A DNA stretch of 12,715 bases from Flavobacteriaceae bacterium (GCA_016763215.1 JAESUF010000354.1:1-12715); one strand, 5' to 3'; counted from the stretch's first letter, positions 1 through 8,135 are shown. Numbers and translations: made by a program. The notes: generated from the sequence alone by a model not told the origin.

Positions 1-579
1 CTACAATTAAATTCCTCCAATGTTATATCTGAAGACAGAAATGTATCAGAAAGAATTAACTACATCTTACCTTTACAAGCTTCTTACTTAGATATTTTTA
101 AAAGGTTTTCAAAAGGAAGAAAAAGTGCTATTAATCAATCGATTAAGAATAAATTAATCATAGGTAATTTTCCTGTAGATGAATTGATTTTACTTGCTAA
201 AAAAAACTATGACTTTAAGGATTTTTCATTTAATGAATACAACCTTTTAAAGCATTTGGTTGAAAAACTTCAAAGTAAAAACAAAGCACTATTATTAGGA
301 GTTAGAGATGCAAATAATATTTTAATTGGAGGGTCTATTTTTTTACTAGATTCTAGTAGAATCGTCTATCTTTTTTCAGCAGTGACCAAGGAAGGGAAAC
401 AAAGACAAGTGGCTAGTTTTTTGCTAAACCATGTGATACAAAAATATTCAGAAGGACAACTGATTTTAGACTTTGAAGGCTCTATGATTCCTGGAATTGC
501 CTCCTTTTTCAAAAGTTTTGGAGCTACTTTAGAGAAGTACTCTCTTTTAAAAATAAATAAGCTTCCTAAAGTTTTATAG
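1..579 (+). CDS. GNAT/FemAB-like acyltransferase, 3' part (start lies outside window)
   Basis: The frame is open from the first base to TAG at 577-579, giving 192 residues, so this is the C-terminal part of a longer protein. An in-frame TTG at 184 is not a believable start because coding-like sequence continues upstream of it. The last third, with the string LDFEGSMIPGIASFF followed by KSFGA, resembles the closing segment of FemAB-like GNAT proteins (Acetyltransf_6 type). In these, an acidic-Gly-Ser segment and a terminal FGA strand complete the second acyltransferase fold. Such proteins transfer acyl or aminoacyl groups to peptidoglycan precursors, sugars or lipids; the substrate here is unknown. 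The next genes, on the opposite strand, encode a flippase and a GT-C-like protein, which suggests a role in surface-glycan decoration. The last 14 bases overlap the convergent flippase gene. The family call is fairly firm, the function is inferred. Confidence 0.75.
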   Translation, partial: LQLNSSNVISEDRNVSERINYILPLQASYLDIFKRFSKGRKSAINQSIKNKLIIGNFPVDELILLAKKNYDFKDFSFNEYNLLKHLVEKLQSKNKALLLGVRDANNILIGGSIFLLDSSRIVYLFSAVTKEGKQRQVASFLLNHVIQKYSEGQLILDFEGSMIPGIASFFKSFGATLEKYSLLKINKLPKVL

Positions 580-1825
580 ACCTCATTCGATACGTAATCA
601 GCAAGAAAAATGAAATCATAGCTAAATATCCTATAGGCAAAATATAAGAGATCAATTCTATTGTAACTAAAAAGCTTTTTTCTCGAAGACCAATATATAT
701 TGCTGTTAAATTCCCAAGAATAAGGAATAAATTGAATAACAATCCGATATGATTCTTCTTTAAAACTTCTTCGAGATGGCTGACAGGATTGTATATAGCC
801 CTTAGGTAAAATAATAGGCAAAGGAACTTTATATAAGTTCCAACAATCGCCCATTTTGTACCGAGAATTAATTCAATGATAGTTTCACTCAAAAAGAAAA
901 GAAGAAGGAATGGAATGAACAGCAAAAGTGATAATCTTAGCGTGTGTTTCTTTACAAAGTAATATAGTTTAGTCTGCTCTTTATTGTAAATTTCGGATGC
1001 TCGTAAAAAAAATATTTTTGAAAAAGAAGCATTGACAAAAGTACCTGGAACTGATAATAATACAACCGATAGAAAATACCACCCAACTTCTGAATTTGCA
1101 AAATAAACACCCCCAATGATGGTGATAATATGAAGGTTGAAGACATTTAAATTGTCGGACAAAACCCCATATGAAACTAAGTTTATATTCTCTTTTAACG
1201 TTATTTTAAATCTAGAGAAAGAGATGAAAGAAAATAAGTTTCCAACTTTATTTATGTAAAACAACAACAATACTAATGTTGCAATTATAAAACCATAAAT
1301 TAACCCTGTTTCAGGAATTAGGAAGAAAAAACCAATCTGAAAAGAATACCTAATAACCGTAAATAGAATCCTTGAAGAAGCAATTATTTTGAATTTTTTC
1401 AGCCTTAGAAGATAGGAGAGATAAGTGCTTTCTGAAGATTTTAAGATGGCTCCAATGACACAGAAAACAATATAAATTTTCAAAAAATTCACCTTATCAT
1501 AAAAACTGTCAGGCAATAAAATAATAACAAGGAAACTAAGAATTCCTCCTGTGAATATTGAATAAACAATGGAGGAGAAAATTTCCTTCAAATTTTTTTC
1601 TTTGTCACTTAGTACAAATGCAGATTCGAGTCTTAGTGTAAAGAAAATGGCAATAACTGCAGAGAGACTCATAAATTTAGAAAAAACGCCCAAAGAATCG
1701 GCACCGTATAATTTTGCAATCAAGAATGTTCCTCCAAAACCAATAAATTGTGCCCATACATTCCCTTTCAAAAGAGAAATGACTCCTTTGGCATATGTTG
1801 AAGAGAAATTTATTTTACTGAACAT
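566..1825 (-). CDS. Wzx-type oligosaccharide flippase (MOP superfamily)
   Basis: This is a 419-residue, very hydrophobic protein with about a dozen predicted membrane helices, the usual size and make-up of polysaccharide flippases. The N-terminal part (LLKGN, then IAKLYGADSLGVFSKF, then TLRLESAFVLSDKEKN) follows the pattern of this family: a first helix, an 'LYG-LG-F' loop and an 'R-E-A-L' segment before the first cytoplasmic loop. Family members move undecaprenyl-linked sugar units across the inner membrane. I chose ATG at 1825; an in-frame TTG at 1834 would add three residues. The start lies inside the end of the upstream gene (11 nt overlap), so translational coupling and a shared transcript are likely. 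The 3' end overlaps the convergent acyltransferase gene by 14 nt, leaving no room for a separate terminator. The transported glycan cannot be told from sequence. Confidence 0.82.
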   Translation of the reverse strand: MFSKINFSSTYAKGVISLLKGNVWAQFIGFGGTFLIAKLYGADSLGVFSKFMSLSAVIAIFFTLRLESAFVLSDKEKNLKEIFSSIVYSIFTGGILSFLVIILLPDSFYDKVNFLKIYIVFCVIGAILKSSESTYLSYLLRLKKFKIIASSRILFTVIRYSFQIGFFFLIPETGLIYGFIIATLVLLLFYINKVGNLFSFISFSRFKITLKENINLVSYGVLSDNLNVFNLHIITIIGGVYFANSEVGWYFLSVVLLSVPGTFVNASFSKIFFLRASEIYNKEQTKLYYFVKKHTLRLSLLLFIPFLLLFFLSETIIELILGTKWAIVGTYIKFLCLLFYLRAIYNPVSHLEEVLKKNHIGLLFNLFLILGNLTAIYIGLREKSFLVTIELISYILPIGYLAMISFFLLITYRMRSIKL

Positions 1826-3353
1826 TCTTTGCAAGGTCTACAATTTTATATTTTTCATTTTTATAAAGAACTGGAATTTTTGTTGAAGTTTCATTGTGTA
1901 AAATGGCATAATTAAATCCATATTCTTTGTGTAATGTCATTATTTTCTCATCAGTAAGCTGATGATATTTTTCTTCAAATTTATCTTTTTCAAGGCCATA
2001 GCAGTCTTTAATTCTTTTATACCACTCTTGCATTGCTGCATTCTGAAAAGGGAATGCTTTATAATCGACAACAATTGCTCTTTTAGAATAGACTCTTACA
2101 AAACCAAAGTCATGAGGAGTCAAAAATAAACTCTTTTCAGTAGTATTCTCTTTTATATAATTTGAAATGTCATTTTTTGAGACTTCCAGAGTAATCAATT
2201 CAAAATATTTTATATCATTAGAATTTTTAAAATAAGTTATGGGTTTGTACAAAACGAGTACAAACAATAATAAAATTGAAATAATTCTAAATTTTGGAAA
2301 AATTTTCTTTTGAATACACCAATTAGAAATGCCATTTGCAACCAATAAGATGGTAAACCATTTAAGAATGTCAAGTAGGCGTAATAGTTGCAAAGAAACA
2401 ATCAATTTAGAAGGAATAATTTCTGTAAAGAACCAGCTAATTATAGATAAGCCTACTAATATGAGGGTAATAGTCTTAATTTGAATCGTATAAAATTCAT
2501 TTTTTGTTCTTCTTTTCCAAGAATAAAAAAAGACGATGAAGAGACTACCGTAAAGAAGAAGCTTACTAATTTCTTTATTTGTTAAAATAGTGCTTAAGAG
2601 GTAATGATGAGGATGTCTGAAATTTGCTAAAATTTCAATGAAAGAAGAGGCTTCAATAGTTGTGTTACTAGAATAATAAGGAATTAAGTTTGGAAGTAGA
2701 AAAATCATAATTCCGATACCTAAAAAAACCTTCCTCCATAAAATTTTGCTATTTCTTTTTTCACGGTAATCCATAATAATAGAAATACTTAAAAAAAGAA
2801 CCCCATACTCAAAACCAATTAAAACATGTACAATTGAGATAATCCCAGTAATCAATAAAGAAAGAATTAGTTTTTTATTGATGAGGAAATAAAAGGATAA
2901 CAAAATTAATGGGAATACAAGAGCCGTTGGTGTAAACTGAGTTATATAGATATGATATGCGCTTCCAATTGAAACTGTAGGAATTACCATTACTAAAGCT
3001 GCAGAGATAATACCGGAAAAGTTGCTATTGAAAAGCTTCTTAGCTGTTAAAAAAGTCAATAGAGAAACACTAATATTACTAAATATAGTTCCTAAGAAGA
3101 ATAGTGTTGGTAGCGAAATGAACTTTGTTAAGAATCCAATTAGATGTGTGTAAAAATACCTAGGGGAGTATCCATCATTGCTGTTAACAAAAAAATCATT
3201 AACAAGGTAGCTTGAATCTAAAAACCGATAAACAATTGGAAGTTGCTCTATTTGATCATTATTTCCAAAAGAGTAATTAATCAAAGTAGTAATAATGCCA
3301 AAAGAAATACTAATTAATAGAAATTCAGTATTTTTAAATTTAGATAGATTCAT
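1815..3353 (-). CDS. Polytopic membrane protein, GT-C/DUF6798-like
   Basis: The 512-residue protein has a first membrane helix at about 10-30, a short outer loop holding Asp33 and Glu36, and then many more helices to about residue 375. A soluble C-terminal part of roughly 130 residues follows. Acidic residues in the first outer loop are a feature of GT-C glycosyltransferases, which use lipid-linked sugars. The C-terminal part contains LFLTPHDFGFVRVYSKRAIVVD, then YKAFPF and an E-W-Y-K-R-I segment. From memory this resembles membrane proteins carrying DUF6798, but I cannot search it. The gene overlaps the flippase start, so the two probably form one operon in a glycan or envelope locus. A TATTTTTG promoter-like element lies 17-24 nt upstream of the ATG at 3353. 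GT-C activity is inference; a non-enzymatic membrane protein remains possible. Confidence 0.7.
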   Translation of the reverse strand: MNLSKFKNTEFLLISISFGIITTLINYSFGNNDQIEQLPIVYRFLDSSYLVNDFFVNSNDGYSPRYFYTHLIGFLTKFISLPTLFFLGTIFSNISVSLLTFLTAKKLFNSNFSGIISAALVMVIPTVSIGSAYHIYITQFTPTALVFPLILLSFYFLINKKLILSLLITGIISIVHVLIGFEYGVLFLSISIIMDYREKRNSKILWRKVFLGIGIMIFLLPNLIPYYSSNTTIEASSFIEILANFRHPHHYLLSTILTNKEISKLLLYGSLFIVFFYSWKRRTKNEFYTIQIKTITLILVGLSIISWFFTEIIPSKLIVSLQLLRLLDILKWFTILLVANGISNWCIQKKIFPKFRIISILLLFVLVLYKPITYFKNSNDIKYFELITLEVSKNDISNYIKENTTEKSLFLTPHDFGFVRVYSKRAIVVDYKAFPFQNAAMQEWYKRIKDCYGLEKDKFEEKYHQLTDEKIMTLHKEYGFNYAILHNETSTKIPVLYKNEKYKIVDLAKNVQ

Positions 3354-3360
3354 ACATTTG
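3353..3360 (+). promoter_or_regulatory. Candidate -7 promoter element (TACATTTG) for the YjjG-type gene
   Basis: TACATTTG matches the Bacteroidota -7 consensus TAnnTTTG exactly and points at the nucleotidase gene. Transcription would start a few bases downstream, leaving a leader of about 20-25 nt before ATG 3388. No clear TTG-type -33 element is visible at the usual distance. Its first base is also the first base of the opposite gene's start codon. Confidence 0.45.
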
Positions 3361-3372
3361 TATCGATACCAA
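3357..3372. promoter_or_regulatory. 16-bp near-palindrome between face-to-face promoters (possible operator)
   Basis: TTTGTATC/GATACCAA is an inverted repeat with one mismatched pair, centred between 3364 and 3365. Its core GTATCGATAC is a perfect 10-bp palindrome. The outer arms come from the TTTG ends of the two opposed -7 elements. It could be a repressor site acting on both promoters, or simply a result of two facing TTTG elements around TATCGATA. Confidence 0.3.
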
Positions 3373-3377
3373 AAATA
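3370..3377 (-). promoter_or_regulatory. Candidate -7 promoter element (TATTTTTG) for the GT-C-like/flippase operon
   Basis: On the minus strand TATTTTTG matches TAnnTTTG exactly. The implied start site leaves a leader of roughly 10-13 nt before ATG 3353. A -33 TTG is not obvious. It faces the plus-strand element across 9 nt, so the two polymerase footprints would overlap. Confidence 0.42.
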
Positions 3378-3387
3378 GAATTTTAGG

Positions 3388-4071
3388 ATGAATATAGAAC
3401 ATGTCTTTTTCGATTTAGATCACACATTGTGGGATTTTGAAAGAAATTCAGCGCTTACATTTAAAAAAATCTTCTCAGAATATAATGTAAAAGTCAATTT
3501 TAAAGGTTTTATGACGGCCTATATTCCTATCAATGCTAATTATTGGAAATTGTATAGAGAAGATAAAATTTCGAAAGAAGATCTACGGTATTATAGGCTA
3601 AAGAAAACTTTTGATGCTATTAATTTTGAGATTGAAGATGATAAGATTGATTTTTTTTCTGAAGAATACATTCATCAATTGCCTAATTTTAATCACCTCT
3701 TTGAAGGAACATTAGAAATTTTAGAGTATTTAAAAAAGAAGTATGAATTGCATATTATTACGAACGGTTTTGAAGAAGTACAAGCTTTGAAAATGGAAAA
3801 ATCAGGAATTTTAGGATTTTTCAATCAGGTTATTACTTCGGAATCGGTTGGTGTAAAGAAGCCAAACCCTAAAATTTTCGAGTATGCTTTGAAAAAAGCA
3901 AATACAAAAGCAGAAAATTCAATTATGATTGGAGACAATTTAGAGGCCGATATACAAGGAGCAATAGACTCTGGAATACACGTGTTGCATTACAATTCTG
4001 AAAACACAAATAACATCCCTGAAAATATAACCTCTGTTGTTCACCTATTAGAAATAAAACAATATCTTTAG
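3388..4071 (+). CDS. yjjG: YjjG-family HAD pyrimidine nucleotidase
   Basis: This 227-residue protein has all four HAD phosphatase motifs. Motif I is F-D9-L-D11-H-T13-L-W-D, with Asp9 the nucleophile and Asp11 the general acid. Motif II is T125-N-G, the motif III lysine is in V-G-V-K157-K-P-N-P, and motif IV is G182-D-N-L-E-A-D188. The helical cap lies between motifs I and II (about 17-105), as in subfamily I enzymes. The D-H-T-L-W-D-F start and the VGVKKPNP-IF segment fit the YjjG group, which dephosphorylates non-canonical pyrimidine nucleoside monophosphates and keeps them out of DNA. The length is normal. The protein is cytoplasmic, with no signal peptide. It has its own promoter-like element upstream and lies 35 nt before the lipoprotein gene, so some read-through into that cassette is possible. 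A general HAD phosphatase is the alternative reading. Confidence 0.85.
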   Translation: MNIEHVFFDLDHTLWDFERNSALTFKKIFSEYNVKVNFKGFMTAYIPINANYWKLYREDKISKEDLRYYRLKKTFDAINFEIEDDKIDFFSEEYIHQLPNFNHLFEGTLEILEYLKKKYELHIITNGFEEVQALKMEKSGILGFFNQVITSESVGVKKPNPKIFEYALKKANTKAENSIMIGDNLEADIQGAIDSGIHVLHYNSENTNNIPENITSVVHLLEIKQYL

Positions 4072-4106
4072 CGTTTCATTATTATATTAGAACACCTATA
4101 AGAATT

Positions 4107-4649
4107 ATGAAATTTAAGTGCAACCCCCTAGTTTTACTTTTTATTACTACTATATTCTGCTCATGTGCTAATGATCTTGATTTCGATCAAATAGATTTAG
4201 AACATACACCTGTAATAAATACCCCTTTGGTATTTTTTGAGTTAGATCAAAACGATTTTTTTGATGATATTGGAGCTATTGAGATTTCATCTGTTAGTGA
4301 TATTTCTGAATTTAGACTTTTAGAATCTTCTACGATTAGAGACCATGTGGTTTTCGCAAATGTCCTTTTCGAAGTGAACAATCAATTCGATAGACTTTTT
4401 AATGTTAATGTTGTTTTTTTGGATGACAATGATGATGTTACAATGAGTTTAACTCAATTTACAATTTTGCCGGGTGATCCAGGTTTTGAGTTAAGAGAAG
4501 GTATTAGTATTTCGAATAATCCTAGTTTTTTAACTTCGACAAAGATAAGAGTAACCATTTCTTTAGTACCATCAGGAGTAATTTTAGATCCCGACATTCC
4601 AAGAACTTTTAAATTTAAGTCATCTGGTATTTTTTATTTAAGATTTTAA
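4107..4649 (+). CDS. Lipoprotein of unknown function, first gene of an envelope cassette
   Basis: The protein has 180 residues. A short N-terminus and hydrophobic stretch (residues 8-17) lead to the lipobox F-C-S-C20, so Cys20 is the likely lipidated residue. The residues after it (A-N-D-L-D-F-D) are acidic, which in Bacteroidota can favour export to the cell surface. The remainder has alternating hydrophobic and polar residues, many Asp and Phe and almost no Lys until the end, consistent with a small all-beta domain. I do not recognise the family. It ends 6 nt before the DUF5723-like gene, and that gene ends 1 nt before the next, so the three are almost certainly co-transcribed and may act together at the outer membrane. 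The ATG at 4107 is the only start that includes the whole signal. No clear TAnnTTTG element is visible in the 35-nt gap upstream. Confidence 0.75.
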   Translation: MKFKCNPLVLLFITTIFCSCANDLDFDQIDLEHTPVINTPLVFFELDQNDFFDDIGAIEISSVSDISEFRLLESSTIRDHVVFANVLFEVNNQFDRLFNVNVVFLDDNDDVTMSLTQFTILPGDPGFELREGISISNNPSFLTSTKIRVTISLVPSGVILDPDIPRTFKFKSSGIFYLRF

Positions 4650-4655
4650 TAGATA

Positions 4656-6029
4656 ATGAAGAAAGTAATTTTAATTATTGTATTTGTTGTTTCTATCGTT
4701 CATGGAGTAAAAGGTCAACAACAACTCGCTTATTCTTTTGGTGAAACGCCTCAAACTTTGATGCTAAACCCAGGAGCTGAGACTAATTTTAGATATCATT
4801 ATGGAATTCCTATTCTATCCAATTTTTCTTTCAATGTTGGGTTAACAGGCTTTGAACTTGATGAATTGTTTTCTCCAGGCGGAGATTTTACTGCTAAATT
4901 TCAGCGAGTACTCGCAAAGGTAGACCAGAACGATTATATCAATATAAATGCTAAGATTGATATTATAAATGCAGGTTATAGGCATGATGAAAGAACGTAT
5001 TTTAGCTTTGGTTTTTATGAAGAGGTCGATGTTATTGTTTATATACCTAAAGATATTGCAGATTTAGTTTATTATGGAAATCAGAACTTTTTAAATAGAG
5101 AATTCTCGTTTTCTCACTTGAATGTGAAGGCTGATATTTTAGGGGTTTTGCATGCTGGAGTTTCAAGAAAAGTAAATGCAAAGTTAAATATAGGTGCAAG
5201 AGTAAAAATATATTCTTCTAGTTTAAATATAGAGACTAATAACAATTCAGGGACATTTAAAACGGTTAACGGAGCTGATAATATTTTGCGTCAAACATTA
5301 AATGACATCGATGTGGAAGTAAGAACTTCTGGATTGGTTGATAGCAATAATCAAACTCTTGAAAATGCAACAGATTTACTTTCAAAAACTTTTCTTGGAG
5401 GTAATTTAGGGCTTGGTTTTGATTTTGGTTTAACATATCATTTCACACCTCAAGTAGAATTTACAGCAAGTATTTTAGATTTTGGTTTTATAAAACATTC
5501 TAAGAATACTAGAAAATATACAGCAAAAGGTGATTATAACTTTGATGGGATAAATTTTGTATATGATCCAAATAATCCAAGAGATTATTGGCAAGAATTG
5601 GGAGACGATTTTAAAGCTAAAGTGCCTACAGGAGAAAGTCAAGACCCATATACATCTTGGAGGCCAGTAAAAATAAATGCAGCGCTTAAATATAGTTTTG
5701 GAGAAATTAGAAGAAAAGAGTGTTACACCAATACATATAAGCAATATTATTATAATGCTATTGGGTTTCAAGTGCATACGGTTATGAGGCCTTTAGGCCC
5801 GCAATTCTCCTTTACAAGTTTTCTTGAAACCTCTATATCAGAAAACCTTCACGGGAAGGTAACTCATACGATAAATGATTTTTCGGCTACTATTTTAGGG
5901 TCTGGATTCACCTTTCAATGGGGAAATGTAAATGTATTTAGTATGGTGGATAATATATTAGGATCAAGAGATTTAGGGTCTGCTAGTAATATTTCCATTA
6001 ACTTTGGAATTAATATTGTAGTTAATTAG
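4656..6029 (+). CDS. DUF5723-like outer-membrane beta-barrel protein
   Basis: This 457-residue protein has a clear Sec signal (M-K-K, hydrophobic 4-18, likely cut after Gly20 before Q-Q-Q). The mature start contains LMLNPGAE (38-40 N-P-G) and then a G-I-P-I-L-S-N-F segment at 50-57, the pattern I associate with DUF5723 proteins of Bacteroidota. Beyond that it is dense in alternating aromatic/hydrophobic strands (for example FSFGFYEEVDVIVYI, LGLGFDFGLTYHF) ending in I-S-I-N-F-G-I-N-I-V-V-N, as expected for a membrane beta-barrel. The function of the family is not known to me. Its place between a lipoprotein and a secreted protein, with gaps of 6 and 1 nt, suggests an outer-membrane complex. 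The barrel call is inferred from composition; the family assignment is from memory and not searched. Confidence 0.78.
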   Translation: MKKVILIIVFVVSIVHGVKGQQQLAYSFGETPQTLMLNPGAETNFRYHYGIPILSNFSFNVGLTGFELDELFSPGGDFTAKFQRVLAKVDQNDYININAKIDIINAGYRHDERTYFSFGFYEEVDVIVYIPKDIADLVYYGNQNFLNREFSFSHLNVKADILGVLHAGVSRKVNAKLNIGARVKIYSSSLNIETNNNSGTFKTVNGADNILRQTLNDIDVEVRTSGLVDSNNQTLENATDLLSKTFLGGNLGLGFDFGLTYHFTPQVEFTASILDFGFIKHSKNTRKYTAKGDYNFDGINFVYDPNNPRDYWQELGDDFKAKVPTGESQDPYTSWRPVKINAALKYSFGEIRRKECYTNTYKQYYYNAIGFQVHTVMRPLGPQFSFTSFLETSISENLHGKVTHTINDFSATILGSGFTFQWGNVNVFSMVDNILGSRDLGSASNISINFGINIVVN

Positions 6030-6030
6030 T

Positions 6031-6792
6031 ATGAAAAATATAGCATATATCGCATTTTTCTTGTTGTTTGTGGGAGTATCTCAGGGACAAGAAGTAAATA
6101 AATATAAATATGTAGTAGTTGATAGCCAGTTTCATTTTGTTAAAAAAGTTGACGGATTTGAAACAAGTTCCTTAACTAAGTTTTTATTTAATAAGTTAGG
6201 TTACGAGGCATATTTAGATAATGAAGAGGCTCCAGAAGATTTCTCTCTCAATAGCAATAGATGTAAAGCACTATTTGCGAAAGGGGTTTCTAACTCAAAT
6301 ATGCTTACTACTAAGATTCGTATTGAGTTGAGCGATTGTAATGGTAAACTGGTGTTCCGTTCTGAAGAAGGTAAAAGTAGGATAAAAGATTATAAAAGAG
6401 CATATCGTCATGCTATTAGAATTGCATTTCAGTCTTTGAGTAAGTTAAATTATTCGTATGATACTAGTTTAGCAACAAAAGTAACTGTAGTAGAAAAACC
6501 TACTATACGTAAAGAAGAGAAAAAGAAACCTTTAATGGTAACTAAAAAGGTAACCACTAAGGCCAAAGCAATATCAAAATATAAATTGTTATACGCACAG
6601 AAAAATGAAAACGGATATCAATTAGTGAATACAAAACCAGTAGTTCTATTTATTCTTTTAAATACAAGTCAAGAAAACAAATTTATTATAAAAGATAAGA
6701 ATGGTACCCTAACGAAATCAGGTGACTTTTGGATTGCAGAGTATTATAAAAACGGAAAGTTAGTTACTGAGAAATATCAAATTAAATTTTAG
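6031..6792 (+). CDS. Secreted two-domain protein of unknown function
   Basis: The 253-residue protein carries a Sec signal peptide (hydrophobic 4-17, probable cut near G19-Q20) and no lipobox Cys. An N-terminal domain of about 25-142 contains Y-V-V-V-D, S-L-T-K-F-L-F-N-K-L-G-Y and T-K-I-R-I-E-L-S-D-C-N-G. Cys78 and Cys103 could form a disulfide in the periplasm. A very Lys-rich linker (about 152-184) follows, then a small beta-rich C-terminal domain (185-253) ending in Y-Q-I-K-F. Similar proteins occur, as I recall, as conserved hypotheticals in flavobacteria, without known function. The linker could span the cell wall or bind acidic polymers; that is inference. It starts 1 nt after the DUF5723-like gene, so translational coupling is likely, and its stop codon overlaps the convergent rarA gene by 4 nt. 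Confidence 0.75.
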   Translation: MKNIAYIAFFLLFVGVSQGQEVNKYKYVVVDSQFHFVKKVDGFETSSLTKFLFNKLGYEAYLDNEEAPEDFSLNSNRCKALFAKGVSNSNMLTTKIRIELSDCNGKLVFRSEEGKSRIKDYKRAYRHAIRIAFQSLSKLNYSYDTSLATKVTVVEKPTIRKEEKKKPLMVTKKVTTKAKAISKYKLLYAQKNENGYQLVNTKPVVLFILLNTSQENKFIIKDKNGTLTKSGDFWIAEYYKNGKLVTEKYQIKF

Positions 6793-8059
6793 TAGTCATA
6801 CTTTTTTTTCCATAGAGATTTTAAATTTTCTCTGAACTTCTGTTCTCTTGCATTGTTTCCAGGGTTGTAAATTTTGGTATTCGAAATTTCTTCTGGTAAA
6901 AACTCTTGAATAGCAAAGTTTTGATTGTAGTCATGAGAATATTTATACCCTTTTCCATAATCTAGATCTTTCATTAATTTTGTTGGAGCATTCCTTAAGT
7001 GCAGAGGAATAGATAGATCTCCTGTTTTTCTTACAATATCTTGAGCATTCTTGATTGCTAAGTATGAAGCATTACTTTTTGGGGAGTTTGCTAAATATAC
7101 TGCACACTGACTTAAAATGATTCTCGCTTCAGGATATCCTATAGTAGCTACTGCTTGAAATGTATTGTTGGCTAGAATTAAAGCAGTTGGATTTGCATTT
7201 CCAATATCTTCTGAAGCTGAAATAAGGAGTCTTCTTGCAATAAATTTCACGTCTTCTCCTCCTTCAATCATCCGCGCTAGCCAATATACAGCTGCATTTG
7301 GGTCGCTTCCTCTAATTGATTTTATAAAGGCAGAAATAATATCATAATGCTGTTCACCTGTTTTGTCATATCGAACGGTATTTTTTTGGACATTTTCTAA
7401 AACAAGTTTGTTTGTAATGGTTATAGACTCTTCATTCTCAACAAGCAGCTCAAAAATATTCAATAATTTTCGTGCATCTCCACCAGAAACTTGGAGTAAT
7501 GCGTCTGTTTCTTTTATAATAATTTTCTTTTTAGAAAGAATAACATCTTTTTCTATAGCTCGTTTTAGAAGTAATATTAGATCTTCTTTGTCAAACGAAT
7601 TTAAAATGTACACCTGACAACGTGATAAAAGAGCTGGAATTACCTCAAAACTTGGATTCTCGGTAGTAGCACCAATTAATGTAATCCATCCTTTCTCTAC
7701 AGCTCCTAACAAAGAATCTTGTTGTGATTTACTAAACCGATGAATTTCATCTATAAACAGAATAGGATTCTTTGACGTAAATAAACCAGTACCTTTTTTA
7801 GCTTTCTCAATTACTTCTCGCACATCTTTTACTCCTGAACTGATGGCGCTTAGGGTATAGAATGGCCTTTTAGATTCTTTTGCAATAATGTTTGACAAGG
7901 TTGTTTTTCCGATACCTGGAGGTCCCCAAAAAATTAAGGAAGGAATAAAACCTTGCTTAATATGATTGGTTAAATTCCTTTTTCGCCTACTAAGTGACGT
8001 TGACTTATATAGTCTTCTAAAGATTTAGGTCTTACTCTTTCTGCCAAAGGTTCATTCAT
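6789..8059 (-). CDS. rarA: Replication-associated recombination protein A (RarA/MgsA), frameshifted near codon 28
   Basis: RarA is an AAA+ ATPase of the clamp-loader group that acts at stalled replication forks. From ATG 8059 the frame gives [11 protein letters not shown] and an H-L-V-G-E-K-G segment, then hits TAA at 7970-7972. One added base restores the family sequence: L-T-N-H-I-K-Q-G, Walker A G-P-P-G-I-G-K-T (46-53), Walker B L-F-I-D-E (D104/E105), sensor T-T-E-N (132-135), the arginine in L-L-S-R-C (147) and the usual C-terminal tetramerisation part. The corrected length of 423 residues is normal. The uninterrupted downstream frame would begin only at TTG 7898 and lacks Walker A. A weak one-mismatch -7 element (TATTTTTA, minus strand, 8065-8072) lies just before the ATG. 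Either a sequencing indel or a young pseudogene; the otherwise intact frame favours the former. Confidence 0.85.
7972..7983 (-). other. Apparent one-base deletion in rarA
   Basis: Coding-strand GAAAAAGGAATTTAACC reads E-K-G-I-stop. Adding one A in the AA of GGAATT gives E-K-G-N-L-T, matching family spacing with the glycine kept. Adding one A to the A5 run gives E-K-R-N-L-T. The exact lost base cannot be fixed from this sequence. Confidence 0.8.
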
Positions 8060-8114
8060 AATGATAAAAATACTAAAGATTTATGACAGAAGTTCCTAAT
8101 TTTGAGTCTGGATT

Positions 8115-8122
8115 TATTTTTG
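8115..8122 (+). promoter_or_regulatory. Candidate -7 promoter element (TATTTTTG) for the rhomboid gene
   Basis: TATTTTTG matches TAnnTTTG exactly and ends 13 nt before ATG 8136, implying a leader of only about 7-10 nt. A TTTG at 8101-8104 lies too close (10 nt) to be a standard -33 element. The 76-nt region between rarA and this gene shows nothing else clear. Confidence 0.42.
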
Positions 8123-8135
8123 TTACTTTTATTTT

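Noticed and set aside
366..854. Long minus-strand open frame (162 codons) across the acyltransferase/flippase junction
   Set aside because: It lies within two convincing genes in another frame and its protein has no domain-like pattern.
1569..1886. Plus-strand open frame of 105 codons inside the flippase
   Set aside because: Antisense to a well-supported membrane protein; A/T-rich membrane genes often leave such frames open.
5475..5777. Minus-strand open frame inside the DUF5723-like gene
   Set aside because: Antisense shadow; no start signal and a low-complexity Ile/Phe-rich product.
7165..7617. Two plus-strand open frames inside rarA
   Set aside because: Ser/Phe-rich antisense products of a conserved AAA+ gene.
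7978..7984. Programmed -1 frameshift at the A5 run in rarA
   Set aside because: The bases do not form a good X-XXY-YYZ slippery heptamer, no dnaX-like A6G is present, and RarA is not known to me to need one. Single-base loss is simpler.
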